A stretch of 64,000 bases of DNA from Vibrio neonatus (GCF_024346975.1 NZ_AP024885.1:2232001-2296000); one strand, 5' to 3'. Positions 9,932-18,619 are shown, numbered from the stretch's first letter. Made by a program: numbers and translations. The notes: a model not told the origin generated them from the sequence alone.

Positions 9932-12817
9932 TTAAGGCTCAATTTCAAGTGTTTGAATCGGGAAATTTAGCGTCTTAAGCTGAGGCATTAACTGTTTAGC
10001 ATCGCCAACCACAATAATTTGATAGTCAGCAGGCTTAAACCACTTACTCGCAACCTCGTTAAGTGTTTGTTTAGAAACATCTGCAACTATGCTATTGCGA
10101 GTGGCTAAATAGTCATGATCCAAATTGTAAGTCAGTATTGAGCTTAATAAATAGGCTTTTTGCTCAGGGGTTTCATACTTAAGAGCATCTTGTTGCCCCA
10201 CGGCTAAACGCATGAACTCAATTTCTTTATCAGTAAAGCCCTCTTTTGAGGCCTTGTCCATCTCTTTAATGATCTCCTCAATAGCAGGAGCGGTAACGTC
10301 CGCTCTCACTTGAGCGCTGACCACAAAGGCACCTAACTCTCTATTACCAGTGACATAACTGCTTGCACCATAGGTGTAGCCTTTATCTTCACGCAAGTTT
10401 TGATTGATGCGACTGTTAAAGTTGCCACCTAAATTAAAGTTGGCTAATTGCGCCAAATAGCTCTCGCCGGTGGCATCAAAAGGCAGTCCACGTCGTACTA
10501 AGCGCACAACAGATTGCGGTGCGCCCGGCTTATCAACCACATACAGTTTTTGTGGCGCTGGTTTGGTCAACTTGTGATGACGTAGCATAGGAATCACTTC
10601 CCCCTGCCACTGTTGTAAGCTGCGAAGCTCTTTCTTCACTTGTGACTCAGAGATATCGCCAACCACTAAGATTTGCGTCCCTTTAGGCGTATAGAACTTA
10701 TTATGGAAATTCTTCACATCTTGCAAAGTCAGGCTTTTCACCGACGGCATAGTACCGGATGAAGAACGAGCATAAATGCTATTGCCATACAGCACTTCTC
10801 TGGTCGCCTGAGAAGCCAACCAGCTTGGGGTTTGATGTTCATACACCACACCTTCTAGCATCTGACGTTTTACGCGAGCAAAGTCTTCTTTACTAAATAA
10901 AGGTTGGAAAAAGGCTTTTTCTACCAGTGCCATAGTCGCGGTAAAGTTCTTACTTAAACTTGAAACGGTCAAGGTTGTCGCATATTGACCAGCACTCAAT
11001 GATGCCGAACTGCCCAATTTATCCAGCTCAGCTTGAAGCGCCTCACTGCTTAATAAAGTGCTTCCCTCTGCCACCATAGAAGCGGTCAAACTGGCTAACC
11101 CTTCTTTACCTCGCGGCGCATAACGATTACCCGCTGGCATTCTGATCTGCATCATCACCGTTGGCGTTTCTGAGGTTTTACTGCCCAGCACTTCGATATC
11201 ATTTTGCAGATGGAATGAATAAAGCTCTGGCATGGTGCCTGTAACCGCTGATTGAACTTGCGGCATCACCGAGCGATCAAAATCGTCATGCACAAAACGA
11301 TACTCTAAATCACTGTCGGTAATTTTTTGATGCTCAGGTAATGTTCTTGGTGGCGTAACAAACGTTGCCTCTTTCGCCGCCAATTGCAGTTTACCTTTCG
11401 GCACAACAGATAAGGTCACTTTGTGCTTATTATGAATAAACCTTTGATAAGCTTTATAGATAGAATCCGGCGTGACTTGGTGCAAACGATCTAACTCGAT
11501 TTGCAAACGATCTGGCTGCTGATAGAAGGTTTCGTTTGCAGCCAGTTGCGCCACTTTGCCGTGCACACTTTGCAAAGCAAAAATGGAGCTCGACTCGGCG
11601 ATGCCTAACACTTGTTGTAATACATCAGGGTCGATATCCGAAGTCTGCATACCTTCAATGATGTCATACACTTCATCATACAAAGGGGTCAGGTCGGCGC
11701 GCTTGCGTGAATCAGCCATAACGTACACATAAAAATTACACGACAGTTCTTCACAGCGATGGAAAGCACCAGCATCTAAAGCTTTGCCTGTCTTGACTAA
11801 TTTTTGATACAGAATACTGTTTCTACCACTGCCTAATACCGTGGCTAATACATCAAGATCCGCATTATGTTGCTCGCCAAGATAAGTGGTAGGCCAGCCA
11901 ATCACGAGCATAGGTTGCTGTATGCGATCTTCTAGGGTGATATAACGATCTTCGTTAAGTACCGCCGGCTGTTTTGGCGCAGCTTTCACTTCTGGCCCTT
12001 TTGGAATAGAAGCAAAGTATTTTTCTACCCATTGCAGCACTTGCTGAGTATCGAAATCCCCGCCTATGGTCAGTACCGCGTTATTCGGGCCATACCAACG
12101 CAAGAAAAAGGCTTTGAGATCGTTCACATCAACTTTGTCGAGATCTTCAACATAACCAATTGTTTGCCATGAATATGGGTGGCCTTCTGGATACATGGCC
12201 TCACCCATTTTCTCCCACATTAAACCATAAGGGCGGTTTTCATAATTTTGTGCACGCTCGTTTTTCACTGTGGAGCGTTGTATTTCAAATTTATGTTGAG
12301 AGACGGCCTCTAGCAAGAATCCCATACGATCAGATTCTAACCACAGAATTTTTTCTAATTGATTGGACGGTACGGTTTCAAAGTAGTTGGTGCGATCGCT
12401 ATTGGTTGTCCCATTTAGCGAGCCACCAGCTTGAGTAATCAGTTTAAAATGCTCTTGATCAGCAACATGCTTAGAGCCTTGGAACATCATATGTTCAAAG
12501 AAATGCGCAAAACCCGATTTACCGATTTCTTCTCTTGCAGAGCCCACATGATAAGTCACATCAACGTGCACTAAAGGGTCGGAATGATCAGGGGCTAAAA
12601 TTAAGGTTAAACCGTTTTCTAGCTTATATTTTGCGTAGGCAATTGAGGCTGTGCCCGGAGTCGCATCAACTTGCTCCACCAATTGAATGCCTAAATCGCT
12701 CGATTTCAATTCTGCAGGTTTATCTTGAGAGCTACAGGCAGAAAGTAGCGCTACAGCAGTGAGCGCTCCTACTAACTTATACTTCGACAATGACAAATTG
12801 AAATGAGGTAAAATCAT
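9932..12817 (-). CDS. M16-family zinc metallopeptidase, predicted lipoprotein
   Basis: Large 961-residue peptidase with two tandem M16 halves. The inverted zinc motif HxxEH is at His105-Phe-Phe-Glu108-His109 (AHFFEHMMF), with the distal glutamate expected in the NERAQNYENRPYG region. An N-terminal hydrophobic stretch ends in a lipobox LSAC with Cys28, predicting lipidation and periplasmic exposure. The second half (about 490-950) lacks HxxEH, as is usual. It lies 9 bp after the yqaA-like gene and upstream of gshA, a common Vibrio arrangement. Substrate unknown. Confidence 0.9.
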   Translation of the reverse strand: MILPHFNLSLSKYKLVGALTAVALLSACSSQDKPAELKSSDLGIQLVEQVDATPGTASIAYAKYKLENGLTLILAPDHSDPLVHVDVTYHVGSAREEIGKSGFAHFFEHMMFQGSKHVADQEHFKLITQAGGSLNGTTNSDRTNYFETVPSNQLEKILWLESDRMGFLLEAVSQHKFEIQRSTVKNERAQNYENRPYGLMWEKMGEAMYPEGHPYSWQTIGYVEDLDKVDVNDLKAFFLRWYGPNNAVLTIGGDFDTQQVLQWVEKYFASIPKGPEVKAAPKQPAVLNEDRYITLEDRIQQPMLVIGWPTTYLGEQHNADLDVLATVLGSGRNSILYQKLVKTGKALDAGAFHRCEELSCNFYVYVMADSRKRADLTPLYDEVYDIIEGMQTSDIDPDVLQQVLGIAESSSIFALQSVHGKVAQLAANETFYQQPDRLQIELDRLHQVTPDSIYKAYQRFIHNKHKVTLSVVPKGKLQLAAKEATFVTPPRTLPEHQKITDSDLEYRFVHDDFDRSVMPQVQSAVTGTMPELYSFHLQNDIEVLGSKTSETPTVMMQIRMPAGNRYAPRGKEGLASLTASMVAEGSTLLSSEALQAELDKLGSSASLSAGQYATTLTVSSLSKNFTATMALVEKAFFQPLFSKEDFARVKRQMLEGVVYEHQTPSWLASQATREVLYGNSIYARSSSGTMPSVKSLTLQDVKNFHNKFYTPKGTQILVVGDISESQVKKELRSLQQWQGEVIPMLRHHKLTKPAPQKLYVVDKPGAPQSVVRLVRRGLPFDATGESYLAQLANFNLGGNFNSRINQNLREDKGYTYGASSYVTGNRELGAFVVSAQVRADVTAPAIEEIIKEMDKASKEGFTDKEIEFMRLAVGQQDALKYETPEQKAYLLSSILTYNLDHDYLATRNSIVADVSKQTLNEVASKWFKPADYQIIVVGDAKQLMPQLKTLNFPIQTLEIEP

Positions 12818-12826
12818 TAATATTCC

Positions 12827-13282
12827 TTATAGATTACTTAAACTAGTAAATAACCAAACTAGCGTTACATAACGAACCAGTTTTCCAAAAGTGATCAGCA
12901 GCAGACAGGGTAAAAAGCGCATCCGAAGCCATCCAGCTGTTAAACATAATGTATCACCAATAATTGGTGCCCAGCTAAATAATAACGTCCAATATCCATA
13001 TTTATGTAACCAAGCTATAGCCTTATGACCATGCTTTGCTCCTTGAGTTCGATTCGGGATCCACAAACCAATCCAATAGTTGGTTAATCCTCCCAAGGTA
13101 TTGCCTAAAGTCGCCACAATTATAATGTCTGAGACTGGGTGTTGATGCTGACTGAGTGCGCCAAGCAACGCAGCTTCAGAGCCTCCAGGTAAAAGCGTGG
13201 CACTTAAAAATCCGGTAATAAATAATAAAGTGAGAGTAGAGCCTGCAAGCAAGGTATCTAATTGAGCAAATATGGCATCCAC
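12827..13282 (-). CDS. yqaA: YqaA/DedA-family (SNARE-associated/VTT) inner membrane protein
   Basis: Small membrane protein of 151 residues with about four hydrophobic segments. Motifs such as LLPGGSEAALLGAL, ATLGNTLGGLTNYWIGL and the terminal FGKLVRYVTLVWL match YqaA, a short DedA/VTT relative implicated in general in lipid transport or membrane homeostasis. First gene of the run leading to luxS. The upstream non-coding DNA holds its promoter, which I could not assign confidently. Confidence 0.85.
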   Translation of the reverse strand: MDAIFAQLDTLLAGSTLTLLFITGFLSATLLPGGSEAALLGALSQHQHPVSDIIIVATLGNTLGGLTNYWIGLWIPNRTQGAKHGHKAIAWLHKYGYWTLLFSWAPIIGDTLCLTAGWLRMRFLPCLLLITFGKLVRYVTLVWLFTSLSNL

Positions 13283-13638
13283 TAAATGATGTCCTCAACG
13301 GGAAATACAGACATCGGTAACACCTGATACGTCATGAGCCTAAGCGGCATAATATTGTTGTCTAATTTAAAAGAAGTCGTGTGACATAGTACCGATTATC
13401 ATATTGAAGATCATTGTTTTGCGGTGTTATTTGGTTGTACTCAGAGCAAAACAGGTGGCGTTGGTCTCCTAGAACGGCTGGCTGGCTAACTCGTTTGTGC
13501 CCCGAAATAATTTTGAATATTTATTCAGTTCGAGTATCTACTCAATATAAGCTCTAATTTTTCTTATGTTCAATTTGTTTAAATGCGTTCAGGTACTTTT
13601 ACCAAGGGTTGTGGAAGTGAAGGACCGATGCCTTGTTT
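13283..13638. other. Non-coding stretch upstream of the cassette-like island
   Basis: About 356 bp between the start of the yqaA-like gene (-) and the first attC-like palindrome. I find no credible gene, RNA or repeat in it. It must hold the yqaA promoter and would contain the left junction of the island if that was inserted. Confidence 0.4.
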
Positions 13639-13792
13639 GTTATCTTTAAGTGATAACATGCCGGCTCGTTTTTATGTGACGATGAAGTGAAATATTTGAT
13701 ATATATTCTTTGTTTTTCAGTAATTTATGGTGGGTTGTTTGCAAGTTGGGCTAGCGTAAAAATGAGCTAGCCTGTTATTAAGAGTGTTATAA
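13639..13792 (+). mobile_element. attC-like palindrome 0 (left of cassette gene A)
   Basis: Imperfect long palindrome. The arms 13651-13676 and 13755-13780 are complementary at 20 of 26 aligned positions (left ATAACAtGCCGGCTCGTTTT, right partner ATAACAgGCTAGCTCATTTT when reversed), separated by 78 nt. Outer GTTAT segments at 13639 and 13786 extend it. The right-end core GTTATAA (13786-13792) is the exact reverse complement of TTATAAC that begins the next palindrome at 14100. Overall size, 130-154 bp, fits Vibrio integron attC (VCR-type) sites. Assignment by eye; boundaries approximate. Confidence 0.5.
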
Positions 13793-13810
13793 CTCAAAGT
13801 GGAGATTCTA

Positions 13811-14098
13811 GTGAAATCAAACAAAAAAGTATTTTTTGCAGGTCTTATCGTTTTGGTGGTTTCTATTCCTGTTTTAGCGGACATATTTACACCTAGCCCT
13901 TCTTGTTCTAAACCGATAAAGCCCTATGAGTTCACATCACAATGGCAACTAGATAGTTTTAATAATGACGTGCAGAGGTACAAGCGGTGCATTCAAAACT
14001 TTATAAGCGAACAAAATAGAGCCGTTAAAACTCATCAACAAGCAGCAAACAATGCAATTAATGAGTGGAATAGATTTGTTCAATATGAGCTTAATTGA
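13811..14098 (+). CDS. Small secreted hypothetical protein (cassette-like gene A)
   Basis: Unrecognised 95-residue protein. It begins with a clear signal peptide: basic KSNKK, a hydrophobic core (VFFAGLIVLVVSIP) and a likely cleavage after VLA at residue 23. The mature part is Cys-poor with two cysteines (about 32 and 60) that could form one disulfide, then a polar helical stretch rich in Gln and Asn. The GTG at 13811 is preceded by GGAG seven bases upstream; an in-frame GTG at 13799 lacks an RBS. It starts 18 bp after a putative attC core and ends right at the next one, the layout of an integron cassette. Function unknown. Confidence 0.7.
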   Translation: MKSNKKVFFAGLIVLVVSIPVLADIFTPSPSCSKPIKPYEFTSQWQLDSFNNDVQRYKRCIQNFISEQNRAVKTHQQAANNAINEWNRFVQYELN

Positions 14099-14198
14099 GT
14101 TATAACAAGTTACTCAAAAGGACGCAAAACGCTGGCTTGTACTCATTCGTCGCTAATTTTAGCCAAGCATTTATGCCCCCATTAGTAAGGCATTGATA
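14099..14198 (+). mobile_element. attC-like palindrome 1 (between cassette genes A and B)
   Basis: Starts with TTATAAC (R''-like, 14100-14106) immediately after the stop of gene A. The left arm TTACTCAAAAGG with GCAAAACGC pairs with the right arm GCATTTATGCCCCCATTAGTAAGG (14167-14190). The left strand has one unpaired base in TTACT(C)AA, like the extrahelical base of real attC sites, and AACGC-TGGC resembles VCR/VPR elements. The expected terminal core GTTRRRY reads ATTGATA here, so the crossover triplet GTT is lost: probably a decayed, inactive site. Confidence 0.55.
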
Positions 14199-14224
14199 TG
14201 CAAACCCAAAGTTCGGAATAGTCA

Positions 14225-14878
14225 GTGATAAAATATTTGTACGGTAAAAAATGTTACTTGGGACCTCTTCTGCAAGGAAATGTTGGGTTCAGATTTAGTG
14301 ATTTGTCTCATTATTCTCGAATGGAAAATGAGATGATGAAAGACGAAGAAATGTCTAAACGGTTTCTTATTAATAAGAATGAGGGCACTTTAAAAATTAA
14401 TGACCACGTCATTAACCCTGAAGATTTGGTTGGTGACCCTCAAGTACGCATTAATACACAACATTGTTTTTGTTTATGCTTTAGTAATAGAAAAGACAGT
14501 TCTGAACTCTACGAGAAATTCAAAGCCGATGTTTGTATTGAAGTTAATGTCACCGAATTTGAAGAATTTCTTAGGGACTTGTTTACTCAAAAATTTCAAG
14601 GTATGTCTGTTATTGGTCGAGACATAATGTATTACGACAAGTATTTACTACCATCCACCTCTGATGCTGTAGATCTTGTCTTCTATAAACCGTCAAGTTT
14701 TAGTCATGAAGTGGAATATCGAATTGCTTTATTTTATCCCTTAAACAAACCGGGATTTGCAGATGAAAATGGTAATGTCATTCCATTCATAAAAGATGAC
14801 GAATCAATCCATATTACAATGACTAGCACAAATAAAGGTTTTTTCAATCAATTCATTGGAAAAGTATATGAAGCGTAA
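14225..14878 (+). CDS. Hypothetical protein (cassette-like gene B), weakly DUF2971-like
   Basis: Unrecognised 217-residue, AT-rich, soluble protein with no signal peptide or membrane helix. GTG start at 14225, about 30 bp after the preceding palindrome. Visible features are an N-terminal FRFSDLSHYS, a central FCLCFSNRKDSSELYEKF followed by ADVCIEVNV, then DIMYYDK and FYKPSSFSHEVEYRIALF. This order (short N-terminal fold motif, a CFS-type stretch, and a K...E.EYR motif) recalls DUF2971 proteins, which are common in accessory DNA, but the resemblance is faint. Flanking attC-like palindromes point to an integron cassette. Function unknown. Confidence 0.65.
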   Translation: MIKYLYGKKCYLGPLLQGNVGFRFSDLSHYSRMENEMMKDEEMSKRFLINKNEGTLKINDHVINPEDLVGDPQVRINTQHCFCLCFSNRKDSSELYEKFKADVCIEVNVTEFEEFLRDLFTQKFQGMSVIGRDIMYYDKYLLPSTSDAVDLVFYKPSSFSHEVEYRIALFYPLNKPGFADENGNVIPFIKDDESIHITMTSTNKGFFNQFIGKVYEA

Positions 14879-14888
14879 ATGAAAATGT

Positions 14889-15015
14889 GCATAACCATTT
14901 AAGAGTGACTCTCAACGCTTGCCATTTTTATTTGTCGTGTTGAGTTCTGTGTTTACGGTGTCCAATTATGAGTTTAAAAGTCATATTAAAATAACTCTCA
15001 GAACAAATGTTAACT
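14889..15015 (+). mobile_element. attC-like palindrome 2 (right of cassette gene B)
   Basis: Starts 11 bp after the stop of gene B. The left segment ATAACCATTTAAGAGTGACT then CTCAACGCTTGCCATTTTT closely resembles Vibrio attC left ends (VCR/VPR-type, TTAAGAGTGA-TC-CAACGCTTGGCATTTTT as I recall them). The right end (14992-15015) AACTCTCAGAACAAATGTTAAC pairs with it: ATAAC with GTTAA(C), ATTT with AAAT, TGACTCTCAA with TAACTCTCA. Both AAC and GTT cores are kept. About 127 bp, the size of a VCR. This is the best-preserved of the three sites. Confidence 0.65.
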
Positions 15016-15017
15016 CC

Positions 15018-15058
15018 AGAAAAACGCCTTAATAGACACTCTATTAAGGCGTTTTGAT
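15018..15058. terminator. Bidirectional terminator between the island and oadB
   Basis: Perfect 15-bp stem AAAACGCCTTAATAG / CTATTAAGGCGTTTT with a 5-nt loop at 15021-15055. It can end oadGAB on the - strand and any read-through from the island on the + strand. It marks the right limit of the accessory island. Confidence 0.88.
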
Positions 15059-15127
15059 TTCTGTACCAACCTATGTTTATAGCAAAGTACAATAGCTTGG
15101 CATTAACTTTTTAGACTTGTACTTTTA

Positions 15128-16258
15128 TTAACCCACTAGCGCCAGCAAAATACCCGCAGCAACGGCAGAGCCAAGTACACCCGCTACGTTTGGCCCCATT
15201 GCGTGCATTAACAAGAAGTTTTGTGGGTTGGCATCTAGACCTACCTTATTCACCACTCGTGCGGCCATTGGGACGGCGGAAACGCCTGCTGCGCCAATTA
15301 ATGGGTTAATGTCTTCTTTAGATACCTTATTCAGCAGTTTCGCCATTAGAACGCCACCTGCTGTACCAATACTAAAGGCTACTGCGCCTAAGCCAAGAAT
15401 ACCTAGTGTTTCAACATTTAAGAATTTATCCGCTTGCAGTTTAGAGCCTACGCCTAAACCTAAGAAGATAGTTACAATGTTGATCAACTCGTTCTGAGCG
15501 GTTTTGCTAAGACGATCCACCACACCGGCTTCACGCATTAAGTTACCTAAACAGAACATTCCCACTAACGGAGAGGCTGATGGTAAAAAGAGTATGGCCA
15601 TTAGCAATACGCCCAGAGGAAAACAGACTTTCTCTGCTTTACCAACATGACGTAATTGACCCATCTTGATCTTACGCTCTTCTGGGGTGGTCAAGGCTTT
15701 CATGATTGGTGGCTGGATAATCGGTACCAACGCCATATAGCTATACGCTGAAACCGCAATTGCGCCTAGCAGTTCGGGTGATAACCGACTGGCTAAGAAG
15801 ATGGCGGTTGGCCCATCCGCACCACCGATGATGGCGATAGATGATGCGTCTGCCAAACTAAATTCCATGCCCGGTACATAGTTAAGTAAGATTGCGCCAA
15901 ACAAAGTCGCAAAAATACCAAACTGAGCCGCCGCGCCTAACCAAAGTGTTTTAGGGTTAGCGATCAAGGCACCAAAATCGGTCATTGCGCCTACGCCCAT
16001 GAAGATAAGTAATGGGAAGATCCCCGTCGAGATCCCCACTTCATAGACGTAATACAGCAGACCACCCGGCTCGGTAAAGCCGGTATTTGGAATGTTTGCC
16101 AATACTGCACCAAAACCAATTGGCAGTAATAATAGGGGCTCAAATCCCTTACGAATGGCAAGAAATAGCAGACCACAACCGACCAAGATCATACAGATTT
16201 GGCCAAATTCAAAGTTAGCGATGCCCGTCTCTTGCCAGAGAATAATTAAACCATCCAT
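15128..16258 (-). CDS. oadB: Oxaloacetate decarboxylase beta subunit, Na+-pumping
   Basis: Integral membrane subunit that decarboxylates carboxybiotin and couples this to outward sodium transport. 376 residues with about ten hydrophobic segments. The conserved sodium-site stretch [23 protein letters not shown] and the later [16 protein letters not shown] and [15 protein letters not shown] are visible. It is 9 bp downstream of oadA and last in the oadGAB operon, followed by a strong terminator. The family also contains methylmalonyl-CoA and glutaconyl-CoA decarboxylase beta subunits; the adjacent oadA fixes the assignment. Confidence 0.96.
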   Translation of the reverse strand: MDGLIILWQETGIANFEFGQICMILVGCGLLFLAIRKGFEPLLLLPIGFGAVLANIPNTGFTEPGGLLYYVYEVGISTGIFPLLIFMGVGAMTDFGALIANPKTLWLGAAAQFGIFATLFGAILLNYVPGMEFSLADASSIAIIGGADGPTAIFLASRLSPELLGAIAVSAYSYMALVPIIQPPIMKALTTPEERKIKMGQLRHVGKAEKVCFPLGVLLMAILFLPSASPLVGMFCLGNLMREAGVVDRLSKTAQNELINIVTIFLGLGVGSKLQADKFLNVETLGILGLGAVAFSIGTAGGVLMAKLLNKVSKEDINPLIGAAGVSAVPMAARVVNKVGLDANPQNFLLMHAMGPNVAGVLGSAVAAGILLALVG

Positions 16259-16267
16259 GTTGTTTCC

Positions 16268-18055
16268 TTACGCTAGGCTAAGTAACGGTGAACCAACAGA
16301 GACAGCATCTCCTTCTTTAACATGTAAACCTTGTACTACGCCGCCTCTTGCTGCGCGCACTTCAGTTTCCATTTTCATCGCTTCTAGGATAAGCAGTACA
16401 TCGCCCTCTTCCACAACTTCACCACTGCTTACATTCACTTTAAAGATATTACCCGCTAAAGGCGCTGGAATATCTTCGGCATCGGTTTGAGGTGCAGGAG
16501 CAGCCGCTGGGGCTTGTTGTGCAGCAGCTGGAGCTATAGAGGTAAGCTCTCCTTGAGGGCCAACTTCTACGTTATACACTTGTCCGTCAACTTTAACGCT
16601 ATACGCTTCAATTGCCGTATTGGTGCTTGTTGCTACGACTGCAGGCGCTTTTTCTTCTGCGGCTTCTGTGCCAGGCGCTGGTTCAAACATCGCAGGATTA
16701 TGACGATTTTTCAGGAACTTAAGACCTACTTGCGGGAATAGCGCATAAGTCAGTACGTCATCTTCAATATCTTCTGCAAGTGAGATGCTTTCCTCTTTCG
16801 CTTTCTTTTGTAGCTCTAGAGTAAGGCCCGCAAATTCATCATCAATCAGATCCGCTGGGCGACACGTTACAGGCTCGGCACCATCAAGGACTTTTAACTG
16901 TAGCTCGCTGTTAAGCTCAGCAGGTGCTTTACCGTATTCACCTTTTAGGACACCAGCGGTTTCTTTAGTGATGCTCTTGTAGCGCTCACCAGTGAGGACA
17001 TTAATCACCGCTTGCGTACCCACAATTTGCGAAGTTGGTGTAACTAAAGGGATATAGCCAAGATCTTTACGTACACGAGGGATCTCTTGCAATACTTCAT
17101 CTAAACGATCGGCTGCGCCCTGCTCTTTAAGCTGGCCTTCCATATTAGTCAGCATTCCGCCTGGTACTTGAGCAATTAAGATGCGTGAATCCACACCTTT
17201 AAGCTGGCCTTCAAACTTGGCGTACTTTTTACGTACTTCGCGGAAGTAAGCGGCGATAGGTTCGATTTGATCAAGTTTCAGGTTAGTGTCGCGCTCAGTG
17301 CCTTCTAGCATAGCAACAACAGTTTCTGTTGGCGTATGCCCGTAAGTGCAACTCATAGATGAAATGGCGGTATCTAGAATATCTACGCCTGCTTCTACCG
17401 CTTTCACTGCTGTGGCAGTGCTTAATCCAGTAGTGGCATGACAATGCAAAGCAAGAGGCACATCACAAGACGCTTTAATGCGCGTGATAAGCTCTTCGGC
17501 TTCATACGGTTTAAGCAACCCAGACATGTCTTTGATACATAAAGAGTGACAGCCTAAATCTTCCAGTTTCTTAGCTAAATCAACCCACGTCTCTAAATTA
17601 TGTACAGGGCTAGTGGTATACGAAAGTGTCCCTTGCGCATGCGCGCCAACATCGACCACTGATTTGACTGCGGTTTCAAAGTTACGTACGTCGTTCATCG
17701 CATCAAAGATACGAAATACATCCATACCGTTCAAATGAGCACGCTCTACAAATTTTTCTACCACGTCATCGCCATAGTGGCGGTATCCTAAAAGGTTTTG
17801 ACCACGAAGTAGCATTTGCATTGGGGTATTAGGCATGGCTTTTTTAAGTTCACGCAGACGCTCCCACGGATCTTCACCTAAAAAACGAATGCACGAATCA
17901 AATGTCGCTCCACCCCAAGTTTCCAAAGACCAGTAACCCACTTTATCTAACTCAGCAGCGATAGGTAGCATGTCTTCTATACGCATACGAGTGGCAAACA
18001 AAGATTGATGTGCGTCTCGCAAGACCACATCAGTTATAGCTAGCGGTTTAGTCAT
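16268..18055 (-). CDS. oadA: Oxaloacetate decarboxylase alpha subunit, biotin-containing
   Basis: Cytoplasmic carboxyltransferase subunit that moves CO2 from oxaloacetate to biotin. 595 residues: N-terminal carboxyltransferase domain ([18 protein letters not shown], then metal-ligand HCHATTGLS), a PYC/OADA conserved region, a flexible Ala/Pro-rich linker (about 470-525), and a C-terminal biotinyl domain with the biotinylation motif EAMKMETE. Between oadG (29 bp upstream) and oadB. Confidence 0.98.
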   Translation of the reverse strand: MTKPLAITDVVLRDAHQSLFATRMRIEDMLPIAAELDKVGYWSLETWGGATFDSCIRFLGEDPWERLRELKKAMPNTPMQMLLRGQNLLGYRHYGDDVVEKFVERAHLNGMDVFRIFDAMNDVRNFETAVKSVVDVGAHAQGTLSYTTSPVHNLETWVDLAKKLEDLGCHSLCIKDMSGLLKPYEAEELITRIKASCDVPLALHCHATTGLSTATAVKAVEAGVDILDTAISSMSCTYGHTPTETVVAMLEGTERDTNLKLDQIEPIAAYFREVRKKYAKFEGQLKGVDSRILIAQVPGGMLTNMEGQLKEQGAADRLDEVLQEIPRVRKDLGYIPLVTPTSQIVGTQAVINVLTGERYKSITKETAGVLKGEYGKAPAELNSELQLKVLDGAEPVTCRPADLIDDEFAGLTLELQKKAKEESISLAEDIEDDVLTYALFPQVGLKFLKNRHNPAMFEPAPGTEAAEEKAPAVVATSTNTAIEAYSVKVDGQVYNVEVGPQGELTSIAPAAAQQAPAAAPAPQTDAEDIPAPLAGNIFKVNVSSGEVVEEGDVLLILEAMKMETEVRAARGGVVQGLHVKEGDAVSVGSPLLSLA

Positions 18056-18084
18056 TTTAATTAACTCCTTTTAATTTTTATATT

Positions 18085-18348
18085 CTATTGAGCTACAGTC
18101 GAGCGATGACGATGCACAGCGGCCGAAATAGCGGCCACAATTTTTGGATCGTTCTGAGCTGTCGAATCAGCAGTCTTAACTTGTTTTGTATTCTTGGGGC
18201 GTACAGGCGCAGTCGGTTGTTCAGTCGGAAGGAGTTTCGACATTAAGCGAACAACAAATACCAGTAATGTAAGAAAAAGAAAAACCATGGCCATACCAAT
18301 AGCCATAATTGAGGCTGCTTCAGACAGCAAACCTGTGATGTTATCCAT
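18085..18348 (-). CDS. oadG: Oxaloacetate decarboxylase gamma subunit
   Basis: Small membrane anchor (87 residues) that holds the alpha and beta subunits together. One N-terminal transmembrane helix (ASIMAIGMAMVFLFLTLLVFVV), then a Pro/Lys-rich cytoplasmic linker and a C-terminal AAISAAVHRHR segment where gamma subunits bind zinc or alpha. The frame extends to 18390, but the ATG at 18348 has AAGGGAA eight bases upstream and gives MDNITGLL, so I use it. First gene of oadGAB, with a strong promoter at 18407-18434. Confidence 0.94.
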   Translation of the reverse strand: MDNITGLLSEAASIMAIGMAMVFLFLTLLVFVVRLMSKLLPTEQPTAPVRPKNTKQVKTADSTAQNDPKIVAAISAAVHRHRSTVAQ

Positions 18349-18406
18349 AATATTTATTCCCTTAGTTGTCATCCTGACAAAGTGATGCATTCACACCAAG
18401 CATCTG

Positions 18407-18434
18407 ATTATCTAGATTGATAAGAGTTTGTCAA
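18407..18434 (-). promoter_or_regulatory. Sigma-70 promoter of oadGAB
   Basis: On the - strand, a perfect -35 TTGACA (18434-18429), 16-bp spacer, and -10 GATAAT (18412-18407), giving a leader of about 50-60 nt before oadG. Confidence 0.8.
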
Positions 18435-18450
18435 TTTTCTTTACGCATAT

Positions 18451-18473
18451 AATTGCACAGGAACAATTGCACA
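18451..18473 (-). promoter_or_regulatory. Paired direct repeat upstream of the oadGAB promoter
   Basis: Two identical 9-mers TGTGCAATT on the - strand (18473-18465 and 18459-18451), start-to-start 14 bp, ending 16 bp upstream of the -35 box. The position fits an activator binding a tandem site. The regulator is not identified from sequence. Confidence 0.5.
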
Positions 18474-18585
18474 TAAAATATCTGAAAGGAACAAGAAATG
18501 CGCAGATCTGCCAAAAACTTATCAAAAACGGCAAAAAGGCAACATTAAATGTTAATTTTTTGTGGGAAATGTGAATATTAAGATA

Positions 18586-18616
18586 TAAAAAAACCCCGCC
18601 GAAGCGAGGTTTTAAA
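18586..18616 (-). terminator. Terminator of the tRNA-Arg cluster
   Basis: On the - strand AAAACCTCGC-TTC-GGCGGGGTTTTTTT: a GC-rich stem with short loop and T-run, immediately after the last tRNA-Arg. Confidence 0.88.
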
Positions 18617-18619
18617 AAG

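Noticed and set aside
13639..13657. GTTATC-TTTAAGT-GATAAC as a stand-alone terminator
   Set aside because: No T-run directly after it and it forms part of the larger palindrome; more likely the left end of the attC-like site.
14400..14627. Second open frame inside cassette gene B
   Set aside because: Lacks an RBS and overlaps the longer frame, which has better coding character.
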